DNA from: Ciona intestinalis
Taxonomy: Eukaryota > Chordata > Ascidiacea > Phlebobranchia > Cionidae
DNA length: 64,000 nt
Reading direction: 5' to 3'
Assembly: GCF_000224145.3 (NCBI RefSeq)
Contig: NC_020166.2
Coordinates: forward strand, 9,835,420-9,899,419
How positions within the stretch are numbered: the first letter of the stretch is position 1; each line of letters starts with the position of its first letter. Under the pieces are notes generated by a model. The model did not search any database, was not told the origin of the DNA, and saw only the letters and a program-made list of their open reading frames with translations. Of this stretch, positions 10,140 through 21,800 are shown one piece after another. A program made the position numbers and the translations under genes.

Positions 10140-11596
10140 ATGGCGTTTTTTGGTTTAACCGGTCTTGGTTATCAGGATTCTATTAAATCAAGGTTGGCAG
10201 AAAAACGTCCAGCTACTTGCCCTGTATCTACAGGTAATGCAACGTTGTTTTTTATATTAATTTGCACCGGTTGTACATTTTAGTAGTTTGCATGGTATTT
10301 AATGCAGCAAACAGTTAAAGAAATGTTTTTCCCATTTTAGGGTCATCAGAACCTAAACCAGCACCGCTTAAACTGCCGCCAATTCCTAATACTGGCAGAG
10401 TTACAGATCATTTTAATAACTACACAAATCCAACCGCTGGAAATGAAAGAAGTTATTCTAAACACATAACATTGCTGAAGAAACATGTCAGATCTGGATA
10501 TTGTAAGTTTGGTTTATGTAGTTGATATAGTAACTCTGTAAAGGAAAGATGAGAAGCGCGGTACACATGAAAGCAGCGTGTAATAATGTACATGATAATG
10601 CTTGTGCGTTACTAATTAAAGACATCAAAAAATATAATGCAGTTCCATTCTCCCACAATTCACTCAAGGAACATATCTTGTTTTTTTTGCCAGCATTGTT
10701 TTTGTATGGGTAAGGTCCTATGGCAAATCATTGGTCTCAGGATTTAGATTTAAATTGAAACAATAACTCACCTAAACAATGTCTGAATTTGTGAACAAAT
10801 ACAACTCAGCACTAAATTAATACCAAGCTAATTCCAAATGGCTAATTTCAGGAGGCCATATAGGGTCAACTAGGCCTATATTCCATGAGTTTATTATAAA
10901 TGTTTACACAATGCACTTAGCACCAAACGAATTATATCGGATCCCACTTACCGATGCCAACAACTTTGGTTGGTGGATTGCTAACGATGGGACACCACCT
11001 GCTAAGACTTATCCATGGGCCCGTACAGCTAGATATGTTCATTGCAGTAGTGAGATGACAAGGTTAGACTACTACAGTAAGGTGGGGGAAGACGGGACAC
11101 CTTTAGAACATAATACTCAAATATCCTGATCGTGTTTTAAACATTTAACAACGGTTTATGGGAGTCGTGAGGATACAGTTATATAATTTTTTGAATGTTC
11201 TTTGTTTACTACCCAGTGAGACGAGAAAATAGACTGAAAAGGTGTCCCATCTTCCCCCACCCTACTGTATATAATATATATATTAATTTCTAATTTTTTT
11301 GAGAAGCATATTATTATTATACTGATATACAATTTGTATATTTATAGCCAATGTATTAATGACTAGGCATAGTAGATTAAAGTAAAATATTATCATTTTT
11401 TTAATACAATAAAAAAAATACAAACAATGAATAGAAAAAATTAAGAAAAAATATTAACACAAACTAATTTTATATAACAGATAAATTTTTTGACATTATG
11501 CCTAGTAGCATAAGTAACATAATAACACCAACTGTTTATTATTACAGCTTTGTGGATGCCATGGCCCTCACAAATCGAGAATTTTCGCTCTTTTAG
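10140..11596 (+). CDS. SPMIP11/TEX49-like sperm microtubule inner protein
   Basis: Probable small axonemal protein; the vertebrate relative TEX49 (SPMIP11) is a sperm flagellar microtubule inner protein. Four exons, 10140-10233, 10341-10502, 10921-11062 and 11548-11596, join in phase to give about 148 residues. The start MAFFGLTGLGYQDS resembles MAFF..LGYQNS of TEX49 as I remember it. Other matches are KLPPI, LYRIPLTDANNFGWW, YPWAR and the C-terminus FVDAMALTNREFSLF against TEX49 F(M)D..LNDRTFSLY. Exon 4 is only 49 bases and is separated from exon 3 by a family A MITE. No signal peptide or membrane segment is seen. The family call rests on remembered sequence similarity. Confidence 0.7.
11074..11274 (-). 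mobile_element. Family A MITE, ~200 bp, full length
   Basis: Ends AAGGTGGGGGAAGACGGGAC and its complement CATCTTCCCCCACCCTACTG form terminal inverted repeats. Interior has the GATCGTGTTTTAAAC and TTTGTTTACTACC blocks. It lies in intron 3 of the SPMIP11-like gene. Confidence 0.87.
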
Positions 11597-12752
11597 TTTA
11601 ACCTTGCCGCTGCCTTTCAAGCCATAATACTTCCACTGTTTTCCTTCATGCACTCTTGCTTTTAAAACTCTTCAGTTTAAATACAACTTTAGTTTAGTGG
11701 ATTGTTAGTTTTTATATGTGTTTACTGTGATCTAGCGCTTAACTTTGCTTATCTTGCTTACTAGTTTTAATTGTTGTTTGTGGTGTAATAAATAACTGAT
11801 AATAAATAAATAACTTCTATAAAGAAATTTTGTATTTGATTTAATAACTGCCACTTATTTTGTGGAGTGGCAGAAGTTAGCATAATAGTACATATTATAT
11901 AGCAAAGTGATAAGTTAATATATGCATAAATTCATTTACTCGAAAAACAGATTCGCGTTGTTATTTAAATTTTTTATTTATAACATGGGGTTACACCTAG
12001 CGCGACCAAGCGGCGGTTATAAAACACAAGCTGGTCCTGCGCGCATAGCACAAAACTTGGTTACAATACAAATTACAAATAAAAATTCTAATTAGAAGAA
12101 AAATCAGTGTAATAAAGTAGTAATGTACTATGAATATACATTTCTACAATGCCTTACATTAGTTATAAATTAATGATATTAATACTTAACTTATGTCCCG
12201 CATGAGACTTGTTGAAACCTTCCAACTTGTAACCTGGTATGGAATTAACATCATCTAAACTAAAACTCTGTTTAAATGCCACGCGTTGCAAGAGAGCCAA
12301 TCATCGAAAAACGAGGAAATAATCAGCTGGTGCGAGGCGATAGTCACATGCTATACTTTGCAGAAAAATCGACCAAAACATAAAAAATGTCAGTGACTAG
12401 TTGCCGTGTCATCTTTGGAACTTATTGGTTTGTTATTACCAGGTTCCATGAAAAGCAGTACGGACTCTGATGAAAAGTATTGGAGGCCGCTCCATGAAAA
12501 GTATTGTATAAAAGTTTTCTGTATACTTTAATTTTGTGTTGATCAGAACGAGTAACGAACACAGGTTAAGATTTAAAAGATGATTTACAAAAAATGTAAA
12601 AATAATTCTTAAAAGTAGGAACAAACAGCTCCCTAAACATTATAAAATAATTGTTAGCGCCACCTACCAGAAATAAATTTTTATTTCTCCGTCTATCGAC
12701 CAGTCTTTAATTTGTTACAGTTTAACTTAAATTTAAGTTGTACTGTTTCAAA
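11597..12752. other. Intergenic region between the SPMIP11-like and TACC-like genes
   Basis: AT-rich non-coding DNA with AATAAA-type signals near 11790-11810. No repeat family recognised. The promoter of the TACC-like gene presumably lies in 12300-12750. Confidence 0.5.
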
Positions 12753-15733
12753 ATGATATTTGAATATGATAAGGAAGATACAGACGATACCTTCGACCGA
12801 CTTGATGCTTTAAAATTAGAGGTTTGAGCATTTTTGTTTTAACCGACTTATTCGGCGCTGTGAAACTTTGGTTAGCTTACTTACATATTAATAGCCCAGA
12901 GTCACTGAGTTCAAGTCCCGCCTCTGCTACTTTTGTGGGCGCATCTGCATAAAATGTCCCGGGCAAGCCACGTAATGGCAATTGCTCCAATACAGTGGTT
13001 TCTTATGAATTTAAGTTGTCAGCTGTATACGTTAAAACATGTGATGTTCAACTTCATAGGACTCATAGGCAGGCACAAGTTGTGTATGTAACAGAACACC
13101 TCTGTAAACACTGCCATTAGCCAGTTGTTTTGTCACGCGAGGATACAGATAAATTTATTCATATAAAATTCTAATTACTCTTTAACAATACAGATTGAAA
13201 AAAAGGGAAAACTGATCGAAAAATCAAAAGCAACGCACCAAGAATTAGTGGATGGTAAAATTGCATACTGTATACTGTCTTGTCTAATAATCTACAGTTG
13301 TTATTTTAAATCCCTTGGAATATGCATTTTAATTTGTAAAAGTCCTCAGCTCCATTAAGTATGGCAAGCCACGGGGTATGGGAAGAGATTCATGAATGAA
13401 TGAATGTAACTTGCCACAATGGTAGCAGTGACAAGCCTTGAACCTATCACCTCTAGGTTTAAGGTGGGCACACTAACCACTTTGCTACGGCGTTCGATCT
13501 AGGCCAGAGTTGACCCGTTACCCCAATAGTATTCTGATGTATGCGTCGCATAACCTGGTTTGCCAATGCATGGCTATTGGTTATATATATATATATCTAA
13601 ATGTAATTTAAAAAGAAACATAATATGTTTAATATGTTTTTATATTTTTTACAGAATTACAACAACGACTTGTATCTTATGAATTACAAGTAACCAGGAT
13701 ATTAGAAATACAAGATGAGAAAACAAAGGTTTGTTTTTAAATATTAAGAAGCATAACCTGTTATGTTTTATGTTGTATAGATTGTCGAGCGTTTTTTACC
13801 ACGCTATGACTGCATTGTATGGTAGCATTGGTAGGTACACGCGTGATTTTGTTTACAAACTTTTGGTAATGAATAAACGAATGTAGTCTACTTGCTTTAC
13901 CCTCGCATGACCAAAAAATGACAGTCGTTATAACACGGATGTTCTGTTTCATACACCTTGTTTCACCTTACGAGTTACCATGCACGTTAGTTTAAACAAC
14001 AAACCAAATACAATCGTAAATGATGTGTTAAGTTTTTTAAGTGGATAAGAAAATTAGAAATGTACGTTTTTTATTTTGAAAGTAGATTTTTATGTGATCT
14101 CGTCATGAACTGCCTTATTCTGCAGACTGGCCCATGCTAAAAATCTTGGTCACATAACTCAAATGATAAATAAATATTAAAATATATGCCATTGTTGCCA
14201 ATAACTTAAAGAAAGACTTTTCCGTCTGTGGGCGCTTGGTTTATTGATTTTATTTTCAATTATTAAACTTAATCTTAGTTAATTTTTAAATTGTTCAAAA
14301 TAATATCAACAATAATTAATTGCAGGGAAATGAAGTCTTAAGTAAATTATCTGAAACAATGAACGTCATTGATGCACAGACCACCAAAGTGATTGAACAT
14401 TATAAGGTAAAAATTGTCAGATAAATATTAAATATCACCAACAAAACTTATATTAAACTATTCCTTTAGGTTACTGTAGTTACTGTAACCAGGGTCAGAT
14501 TAGAAAAAGGCAAATATATTTACGAAAATGTATTGACCATTTAGCGAGTACGTGACATTCATTAAGCAGATATACACAGCAGATTTAAATATTATTCGCT
14601 TCCTATTTGCTTCTAATTTAAATTTACGGCTTCTAATCGCAGATGTAACAGTTTTTTTGCAATTTTGAACAAATTCTGCCATGCCAATGGTAAAAGGCAG
14701 TTACACATATAGTTGTTGAACATAGGGAACCTTATTGTCATTGATTAATGTGTTGAATGCAATATACTTTGACTTGACTTGTTTGTATAGAGACTTAACA
14801 GCAAAGAAAAAGCTGAATTAGGTGTAAAACTAGGCAGCAAAATATAATGTCACCATTGTTTCAAAGTGGGTATATGTCATTGTCACCCCAGACTCCTCAC
14901 TGTAGTGTTACGTCTATGCTTCTAACATACACTGTCTGCAGAGGTTGAAGGATATTTCGTCAACTTATGACACCAACAAAGTAACGTTAAAGAAAGCAAT
15001 TGCTTACGTTAAAAGTTTAGATGAAGAAACCAAACAAAAAACAGAAGCAACAATTAAAAACCTTAAAACTAATATTGCCAAGTAAGTTACTACTTCTCAA
15101 CCCCCTGGGTTGCAACCAAAAAGGGGGTGTCATTTAATAATTTGGTTGTACACACTACACACTGGTGTTCAATTTCTCTACTTTATTGTGATGCCGTATT
15201 TTATGATTGCCTTTATAAAAATCACATCTGGGACCGATAACTTTAAAGATTAGATTATATGTTGTTATATAATTATATTATATTACATTGGTCTATTAAT
15301 CCTATTGTTTTCAGTTCGAAAGAAGAAATTACATTGAGGCAAAAACAGAACAAAGCCAAACTACAAAGTTTACAGGTGAAGACTCAATCTTATGTTTTTG
15401 TTGAAATGTGTGTGTTTTATTATGGGCTGTTTAAACTTTCAGCCACACATTATGTTTAAATCTCATTAAATAATCACTCACAAAGTTACACATGTGCTAA
15501 CTCGTGAGCTGGCACAACTCACAAAGTGTTTGAAACCAAACACCCGTGCTATAACAACAGTGGTTACCCCAACACGCGAGTATAAACAATTAACATTCCT
15601 TCATTGTTTAAAGATGCAACTAAAGATGACACAGTCAAAGAAAAGATCTCTAAAAGTTGAACTAGATCAAACTAAGCATCAAAACACGGAACTTGTTAAA
15701 ATATGCGACGACTTAATTCCGCACCAGAAGTAG
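12753..15733 (+). CDS. Small TACC-domain coiled-coil protein
   Basis: Seven exons, 12753-12821, 13194-13254, 13655-13728, 14326-14406, 14942-15081, 15315-15375 and 15614-15733, join in phase to about 201 residues. Nearly the whole chain after residue 20 is Lys/Glu/Gln-rich heptad coiled coil. The C-terminus (ELVKICDDLIPHQK) matches the end of the TACC domain (ENEELTKICDDLI in vertebrate TACCs). TACC proteins bind XMAP215/ch-TOG and act at centrosomes and microtubule plus ends. This protein is essentially the coiled-coil domain alone, without the long variable N-terminus of vertebrate TACC1-3. Longer isoforms with upstream exons are possible, but none were seen within about 1 kb upstream. Confidence 0.72.
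12845..12930 (+). mobile_element. tRNA-derived SINE head, diverged
   Basis: GGCGCTGTGAAACTTTGGTTAG and the box B-like GAGTTCAAGTCCC in intron 1 of the TACC-like gene. Split here into two motifs of tRNA spacing. Confidence 0.62.
13060..13168 (+). mobile_element. Family B element, diverged
   Basis: Degenerate copy in intron 1 of the TACC-like gene; GGCACAAGTTGTGTATG and GTTTTGTCACGCGAGGAT remain. Confidence 0.65.
13425..13500 (-). mobile_element. tRNA-derived SINE head
   Basis: On the minus strand: ACGCCGTAGCAAAGTGGTTA and GGTTCAAGGCTTG with tRNA-like spacing. Confidence 0.7.
13885..13985 (-). mobile_element. Family B element
   Basis: Reverse copy in the TACC-like gene; ACAGTCGTTATAACACGG and CACCTTGTTTCACC seen. 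Confidence 0.75.
15490..15605 (+). mobile_element. Family B element
   Basis: Copy in the last intron of the TACC-like gene ending 8 bases before the last exon; CACCCGTGCTATAACAAC core. Confidence 0.78.
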
Positions 15734-15865
15734 ATCTTATTTCTATTAGTTTGTTGCTATGATTTATTATTTTTCCCTAAATTTGCACTCTTTTGTTCCA
15801 TATTACATTATTTTCATATTCCTTTACTGCTACCTATATAATAATAATATAAAAAGAAGGGATAC

Positions 15866-16068
15866 CGTTGGGTGGGGGAAGATGGGACACCTTCTAACTC
15901 TATTTTATCGTTCCAATAGGTAGTAAACAAAAAACGTTTAAATAATTATAAAACTATACCGTCACGACTTCCATAGACCGTTGTTAATTGTTTAATACAC
16001 GATCAGGATATTCGTATATTATGTGCTAAAGATGTCCCACCTTCCCCCCACTCCATTATATCATAGAA
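15866..16068 (+). mobile_element. Family A MITE, full length
   Basis: Begins GGGTGGGGGAAGATGGGACA and ends GTCCCACCTTCCCCCCACTC; lies just past the TACC-like gene. Confidence 0.87.
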
Positions 16069-16542
16069 CGTGTCCGCTATGGGAAAATCCCGTTTACTAT
16101 ATATGGCCATGCGGTAAAAAAATTAACTTTGCAAGCCAAGCTGTTTCCAGGTTAATTTATAAAAGATTTTAGGTGACAAATATTGAAATTTGATCATCTT
16201 TGAAATTTGGGGTTAGAGGTTAAAAACTGTGAAGATTTTCTTAATAGCAGATTCGTTCTATGTTATATCACCCCCTGCTATAGTAAAATAGAATAGTGCG
16301 TTTTTTCTTTTATTGTTTTTAGAAATATTCGCACAGAATCTAAGTTTGTTACTATTTTTTTGCTGAATCCACTTGAGATTACAATATGGTGAGATTGAGG
16401 TATATATTATAACTCCTTCATTTTGAGAAAATCTCTTTTTGTCATATTTTGTACACTATTGTTAAGCTGGTTGTTTTTTTGGAGAAAGCAAACAAACTAT
16501 TGAATTAGTGTGGATGGCCAATATATATTACCAACGTCACGT

Positions 16543-17545
16543 CAGGAAACGGCGCTTGTGTCCGCCATTATGGAGCCCACAGAGCGTAAACCGCCAATAC
16601 AAATGCATTGTCGGCGTGTGTTTATTTGATTCTTGGAAGCGATACAAAGCTAGAAAACACGTATAGCGGTTGTTTTAACATTTATAATATAATTTTAAAT
16701 ATAAGTGTTGTTATATAATATTAAATCTAAGAATTGAAGTGGAGTAAATTAGTATTTTGACTGGCAAGAGCGTTAAGTGTGGTTTAACATGGTACTTTAC
16801 GTTAGCGATTAAAATTAGCAGCCATTAGCTTAGTTTACATAATAGTATATGATCATATACCTACGAATCTACAGAACCATTACATACTACATTTATAATC
16901 CAACATGAGTGGACATGCAGCTCAAACTGCTTAAGTACTACCATATAAGGTGTTCGCGTTTTTCGATTTCATAAAGAACCTGAACGCAGAAAAGGTAGCT
17001 TATTAATTTAAGCAGAGGACCAAAATCAGTAACTCAGTGTTGTTTTCCTCAATGTCACTTTGATATTAGGCAAATTTTACAAACATACATTAAGTTTCGT
17101 TGCTGGGTATACGTGTTAAGTTTGTGACCCAAAGAGTAAAGTCACGACAATTTACATGCAAAACTGCAACTAGATACACCAGTGTATGTTAATGTTATGC
17201 GTTTTTTGTTTGTATTTTAATATTTTAAACATGTTCTTTTATGTTTTTGGTTGGTATACTTGATATTTTCTGTTTTTTTACTCTTTAATCGATTGAGTGT
17301 TTAAAAAAAATTGATTCTTTATGTGAGGTTTATTATTGTGATATAACATTAGTAGAAAGCCATTTTTACGCGCAGAAGTGCTTGGTTCCTAAAAAATTGC
17401 AATATTTAGACGAAAAACAGCTCTCAGCAATGATAAAATGCTATGCCGTGGGCTGCGTAATGGCGGCGACTATGACGTCATAGACGCGGAGACAATGGAT
17501 AACAAAACTCGTTGTTTTACAATCCGTTTCCTAACTTGGTCTATA
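16543..17545. mobile_element. Possible ~1-kb non-autonomous DNA transposon remnant with inverted ends
   Basis: The left end has CAGGAAACGG and GTCCGCCATTATGGAGCCCAC in two adjacent parts. The right end read in reverse has TAGGAAACGG and GCCGCCATTACGCAGCCCAC. Spacing differs between ends. One plus-strand frame near 16945 reads VFRFHKEPERRK, which resembles the middle of a THAP zinc finger, but the rest of the domain is not convincing. Confidence 0.35.
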
Positions 17546-18195
17546 CTAACTTTGTATATTACGATCGCGTGTTCAAATCACTTTCGAAAATGTGGGATGT
17601 AGAACGATGGTAACGGTATCCCATCTTACCTTGCAGCATTTTTCATTATTTAGCAAATCACATAGTTTCTTTGACATACCCACCTAAGGAAGGATCAATT
17701 ACCCAACCCCTCGTGATCCATCATTCTTTAGCACATAGAAACCTGTAATACAAAAGCAATATTTTTTAAACGTAGTTACCGATTCTTTGAACAAAGAACG
17801 CCGGGCAAGTGCGGGCTATTAATAACAAAACGTAAGGCGATCTGAGACGTGAACTGGGCTGACAAATCGGAACATTCTAGTTATAGCTTCCTTCCAATAC
17901 AGTAATAAAAATTACATTAATAAAAAAATCGAATAAAAGGTAATTAGAACAAAAATGACAGTCGCTAAAACACGCTACGGGTAACAGATTAATTGAAAAA
18001 AAGCGAAGAGAAGGAAATTAGTCGCAAAACAACAGTCGTTAAAAACACGCAGCGAGAAAAAAATTGCACCAGTAAAGTGTCAAATAAAAGCGTGGCTGTT
18101 AAACCAACCGGTTTAAATAAACTGGAACGTTAGTTCTTCGAAATATCCGGGACCGCTGTGTAATGATATATATGCTGTTGGTGCCAATAAGTATA

Positions 18196-18375
18196 TAGTA
18201 GGATGGGGAAAACCTTATCTTTCTATTTCCTCGTTCCATTTGGTAGTAAACAAAGGTTATTCAAATAATTATAAAACCGTGTCCTCACGACTTTCATATA
18301 GATCGTTGTTAATTGTTTAAAACACGATCAGAATGGAATTTATGTGCTAAAGGTGGTGTCCCATCTTACCATATT
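18196..18375 (+). mobile_element. Family A MITE, diverged ends
   Basis: Interior blocks GGTAGTAAACAAAGG and TTAAAACACGATCAG are intact; the right end is decayed. Confidence 0.78.
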
Positions 18376-18853
18376 GTATACGAAGAAATATTTATGTTGG
18401 TTTCGCACGTGAAACGGAACGGTATGTCTGAAACGCTATTTTGTGTGTGGGCTTTTAACGGAGACAAAGGTAAACTGTCACGTGTTCAATCGGCCCTCTC
18501 TGTAGGTGAGAAGTCAACCTGTTCAAAAGACAATGCCATTTATTCTCTGTCGTAGTTTACAAAGAGTTTGTATCTCGAAGGTGGGGTGAAACATACTGGT
18601 AGAGTTTTACCAAGAATAAGATGTAGCCGCTTACAGCAGCAAGGGTTTTTTGTTAAATTAAGTGAAAAAATGCACATTCATTTGTGCGAGTTTTAATTAA
18701 TGTATACTTCATATTTGGGTCATGACGTATTTGAGTCATAACGTATGTTGGGACAAATACCAGAAAATTCTTAAGACAAGCTATAAAATCTATTATTTCG
18801 CTAAAAACAATAACCCAGTTTATTTACAGTTGTTTTTACTTTACACAATAAAT

Positions 18854-21800
18854 ATGATTTTGGCAACTCTATTTGTCGTGTTGTTAGTGGGAATTTATAA
18901 AACGGAGGGCCAATGTTCTCACAGCGCCCCGTGCGCTTTAATGGGTATGTATGATGAATGTAACTTGCTCTATAGTATATCCTCGCGTGGCTGGAAAACG
19001 ACAGTTGTTAAAGGTCACACGGGTGTTCCGTTTCGTGCACCTCGTGCCCGCTTACGAGTTACCATGTAACTTTGTGTGATATTTTTTGTTTGATATTTTG
19101 TTATGTTATGACTTGGTACATGGACCTGCCAAAGGACACACGCTGACAATAGTTGCAGCGTCGAGCCATGAATCCGTAACTTCTGACTACGCATCTTTTT
19201 TATCCGTAAGTGTAGGTTTACCAATTGAATTGTTGCTTTATGTCTGGTTTTTAGTTTTGTATGCACTAATATGATCTTCGTTCAAATGAAAGTCAGTTTG
19301 TATCTCGTGTATATTTAAACGAAATCAAATAATTCTTTGTAGGAGGTCAGAACCTTGCGTCACCTCAACAACTGACGTCATCAGGGGGTTCCCTTTCTAT
19401 GACGTTGACAGTGCAAGTTTCTGACATCAAAATAGATTGGTTGACGCTGCATCGACGTTGCTATGATGGGGTATTCCCCGGCCCAACATGGCGCGTGAAA
19501 CGTGGTGATGTAGTAAATGTTACAGTGGTACGTCGTTTGCAAAGTATAATATGAGTAAGCTTAAGCTATATATATTTTGAATATCTGCAACCGTTTGCAA
19601 CCGCCTAACGGTTTTTTGGTGCTAGTGAAGAGTCTTCCCTCCACCTTATTTGCTATTAACCACTAACCCCTAGGTTAGGGGCCAGGGGGTTAGGTGTTGA
19701 TAGTTAGGGGTTAGTGGTTATAGGGGTTAGTAGTTAGTGGTAAGCAAAAAGGTGGGGGGGGGGAGATTCTTCACGAGCACCAAAAAACCTTTACGCAGTT
19801 GCAAACGGTTGCAGATATTTTGGTTATTTCGACCAGAAACGCCACGTCCAATAGATATCAAATGACCATACAACTTGGATACAAGTGTAACAAACCAAAT
19901 TTTGGTCGGATACCTCGATTGGTTTATGAGTTATAGTCAAAAAACCATTACGCGGTTGCAGATATTTTGGTTGTTTCGATAACTCAAAAACCATTCGAGG
20001 TATCGTACCAAAAGTTGGTTTGTTAAACTCGTATGGTCATCCCTAACCCCTAACTATCAACACCCAGATTTTCTCATGTATATAGAATTGCTATTAAAAT
20101 TCAAATGTATTTTTAATCTCCTGACTTTCTACCTAGGTTAACACTCTAGGATTACCGCACAAAACTGAGGCACCCAATCAGCTGCGTTTACCAAACACAA
20201 CCAATCTTCATACGCATGGACTTCATATTAGCAGCAAGGTGAGAATTTATTAAAATTAATTCATATGCCAATATTAACGTTGGAATTGGAGTGTATTAAG
20301 GCATAAAGAGCAGTTAGTAAGTTTTGACCAGTGGTCGTATTTCTATCTCTAGACCAAAGCTACTCGTTTTATTTTAGTGTTTAGTCTACTAAGTAAAACC
20401 ATTACATAAGTTAGGTAAGCAAATAGTGACAAAAAGGTAAAATTAAAGACTATAACAAACAATTAAGTTCTGACAAGGTATAGTATTTCTATCTTTCGAC
20501 CAAATTCACTCGGATTATTTTTGCGTTTAGCCTGCTAAATGAAAACATTACAAAAGTTAAGTGGTTAAATTCTACCAACTACAATTTAATTCAGCCACCA
20601 AAAAGCAAAATTAAATTGGAGCCTATGGTAAACAATTACTTATTTTTTCTTTGCAGGAACCACAAGACAATGTGTTTGTCCACATTCACCCAGGGGAGTC
20701 GTATACATATTCCTACCAGATTGACAGTGAAAATCCATCCGGCACTTATTGGTACCACCCCCATTTGCATGGAGCCACCCTGTTGCAGGTAGCTTATATA
20801 TACTTTGGGTTCAACACTTCAACTGACGCTCTTTTCCAAACCTTTTCATCCAAAACGTATTTTATCGACTGTCGTTTTTCTGTAAATTCTCAAAATATTG
20901 ATACACAAATAAATAGCAAAAGCACTATTTAATAAACAAGTGTAATATACTTGGGCAGTCTAGCAGTAACAATCTATAGGCTGTGGCAACAAATTTTTAG
21001 AATCCTTTCATATGAAAACTCCTTTCATAAATAAATTATTCATTAAATCCTTTATTTATAAATAAAAGTATCAAGAATTAATATAACACCATTGACTTGC
21101 AGGTTCACAGTGGAATGGCTGGAATGATCATCGTTGAAGATGATGCTGATGCAACAACTCCCTCCCACTTAAGAGCAGTATCATGCCCCGAGAATTGCGC
21201 GCATGATATTCAACTTATGTTTCAACCAACACTGCAATATATTAACAATGGTGGAAGGGGTTTCGCAAACATACAACAGACTATTCAAGATAATCCTAAT
21301 TATAGGTTAGCAACAGGATAAATGCATGAATATAACTTGTAGAATTGCTATTAAAATTCAAATCTATTTTTAATCTCCTGACTTTCCACCTAGGTTAACA
21401 CTCTAGAATTACCGCACAAAACTGAGGCACCCAATCAGCTGCGTTTACCAAACACAACCAATCTTCATATATCCTTTACATGCCTACTTTAAAACTTTTA
21501 GACACCCATTGGTGATCACTGGGTTGGAGCAATTGACGTTAAGTGTCTTGTCCAGGGAACATACGCCCACAATGATAGCAACAGCGGGCCTAAAACACAT
21601 TGCAGTTTGCTTTATAAATTTTTAAAGTTTGCTTTTTTTTGCATGTCAATCTTATGTTTTAATGACTATCGTTTTGTCATTACCTCTTATCACTTGTGTT
21701 ATTTGATTATTTTCTTCTTTGTCATAGTCTAACAAATATATCATTACATAATATTTTATGCCTACAGGCATAACCAATACCCAGTAACTGCTGGAGGTAA

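Larger units (their letters stand above)
15734..18853. other. Intergenic region between the TACC-like and multicopper oxidase genes
   Basis: Contains two family A MITE copies (15866-16068, 18196-18375) and between them an unrecognised roughly 1-kb element with weak inverted ends (16543-17545). No convincing gene. 17600-18190 shows nothing recognisable. Confidence 0.5.
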
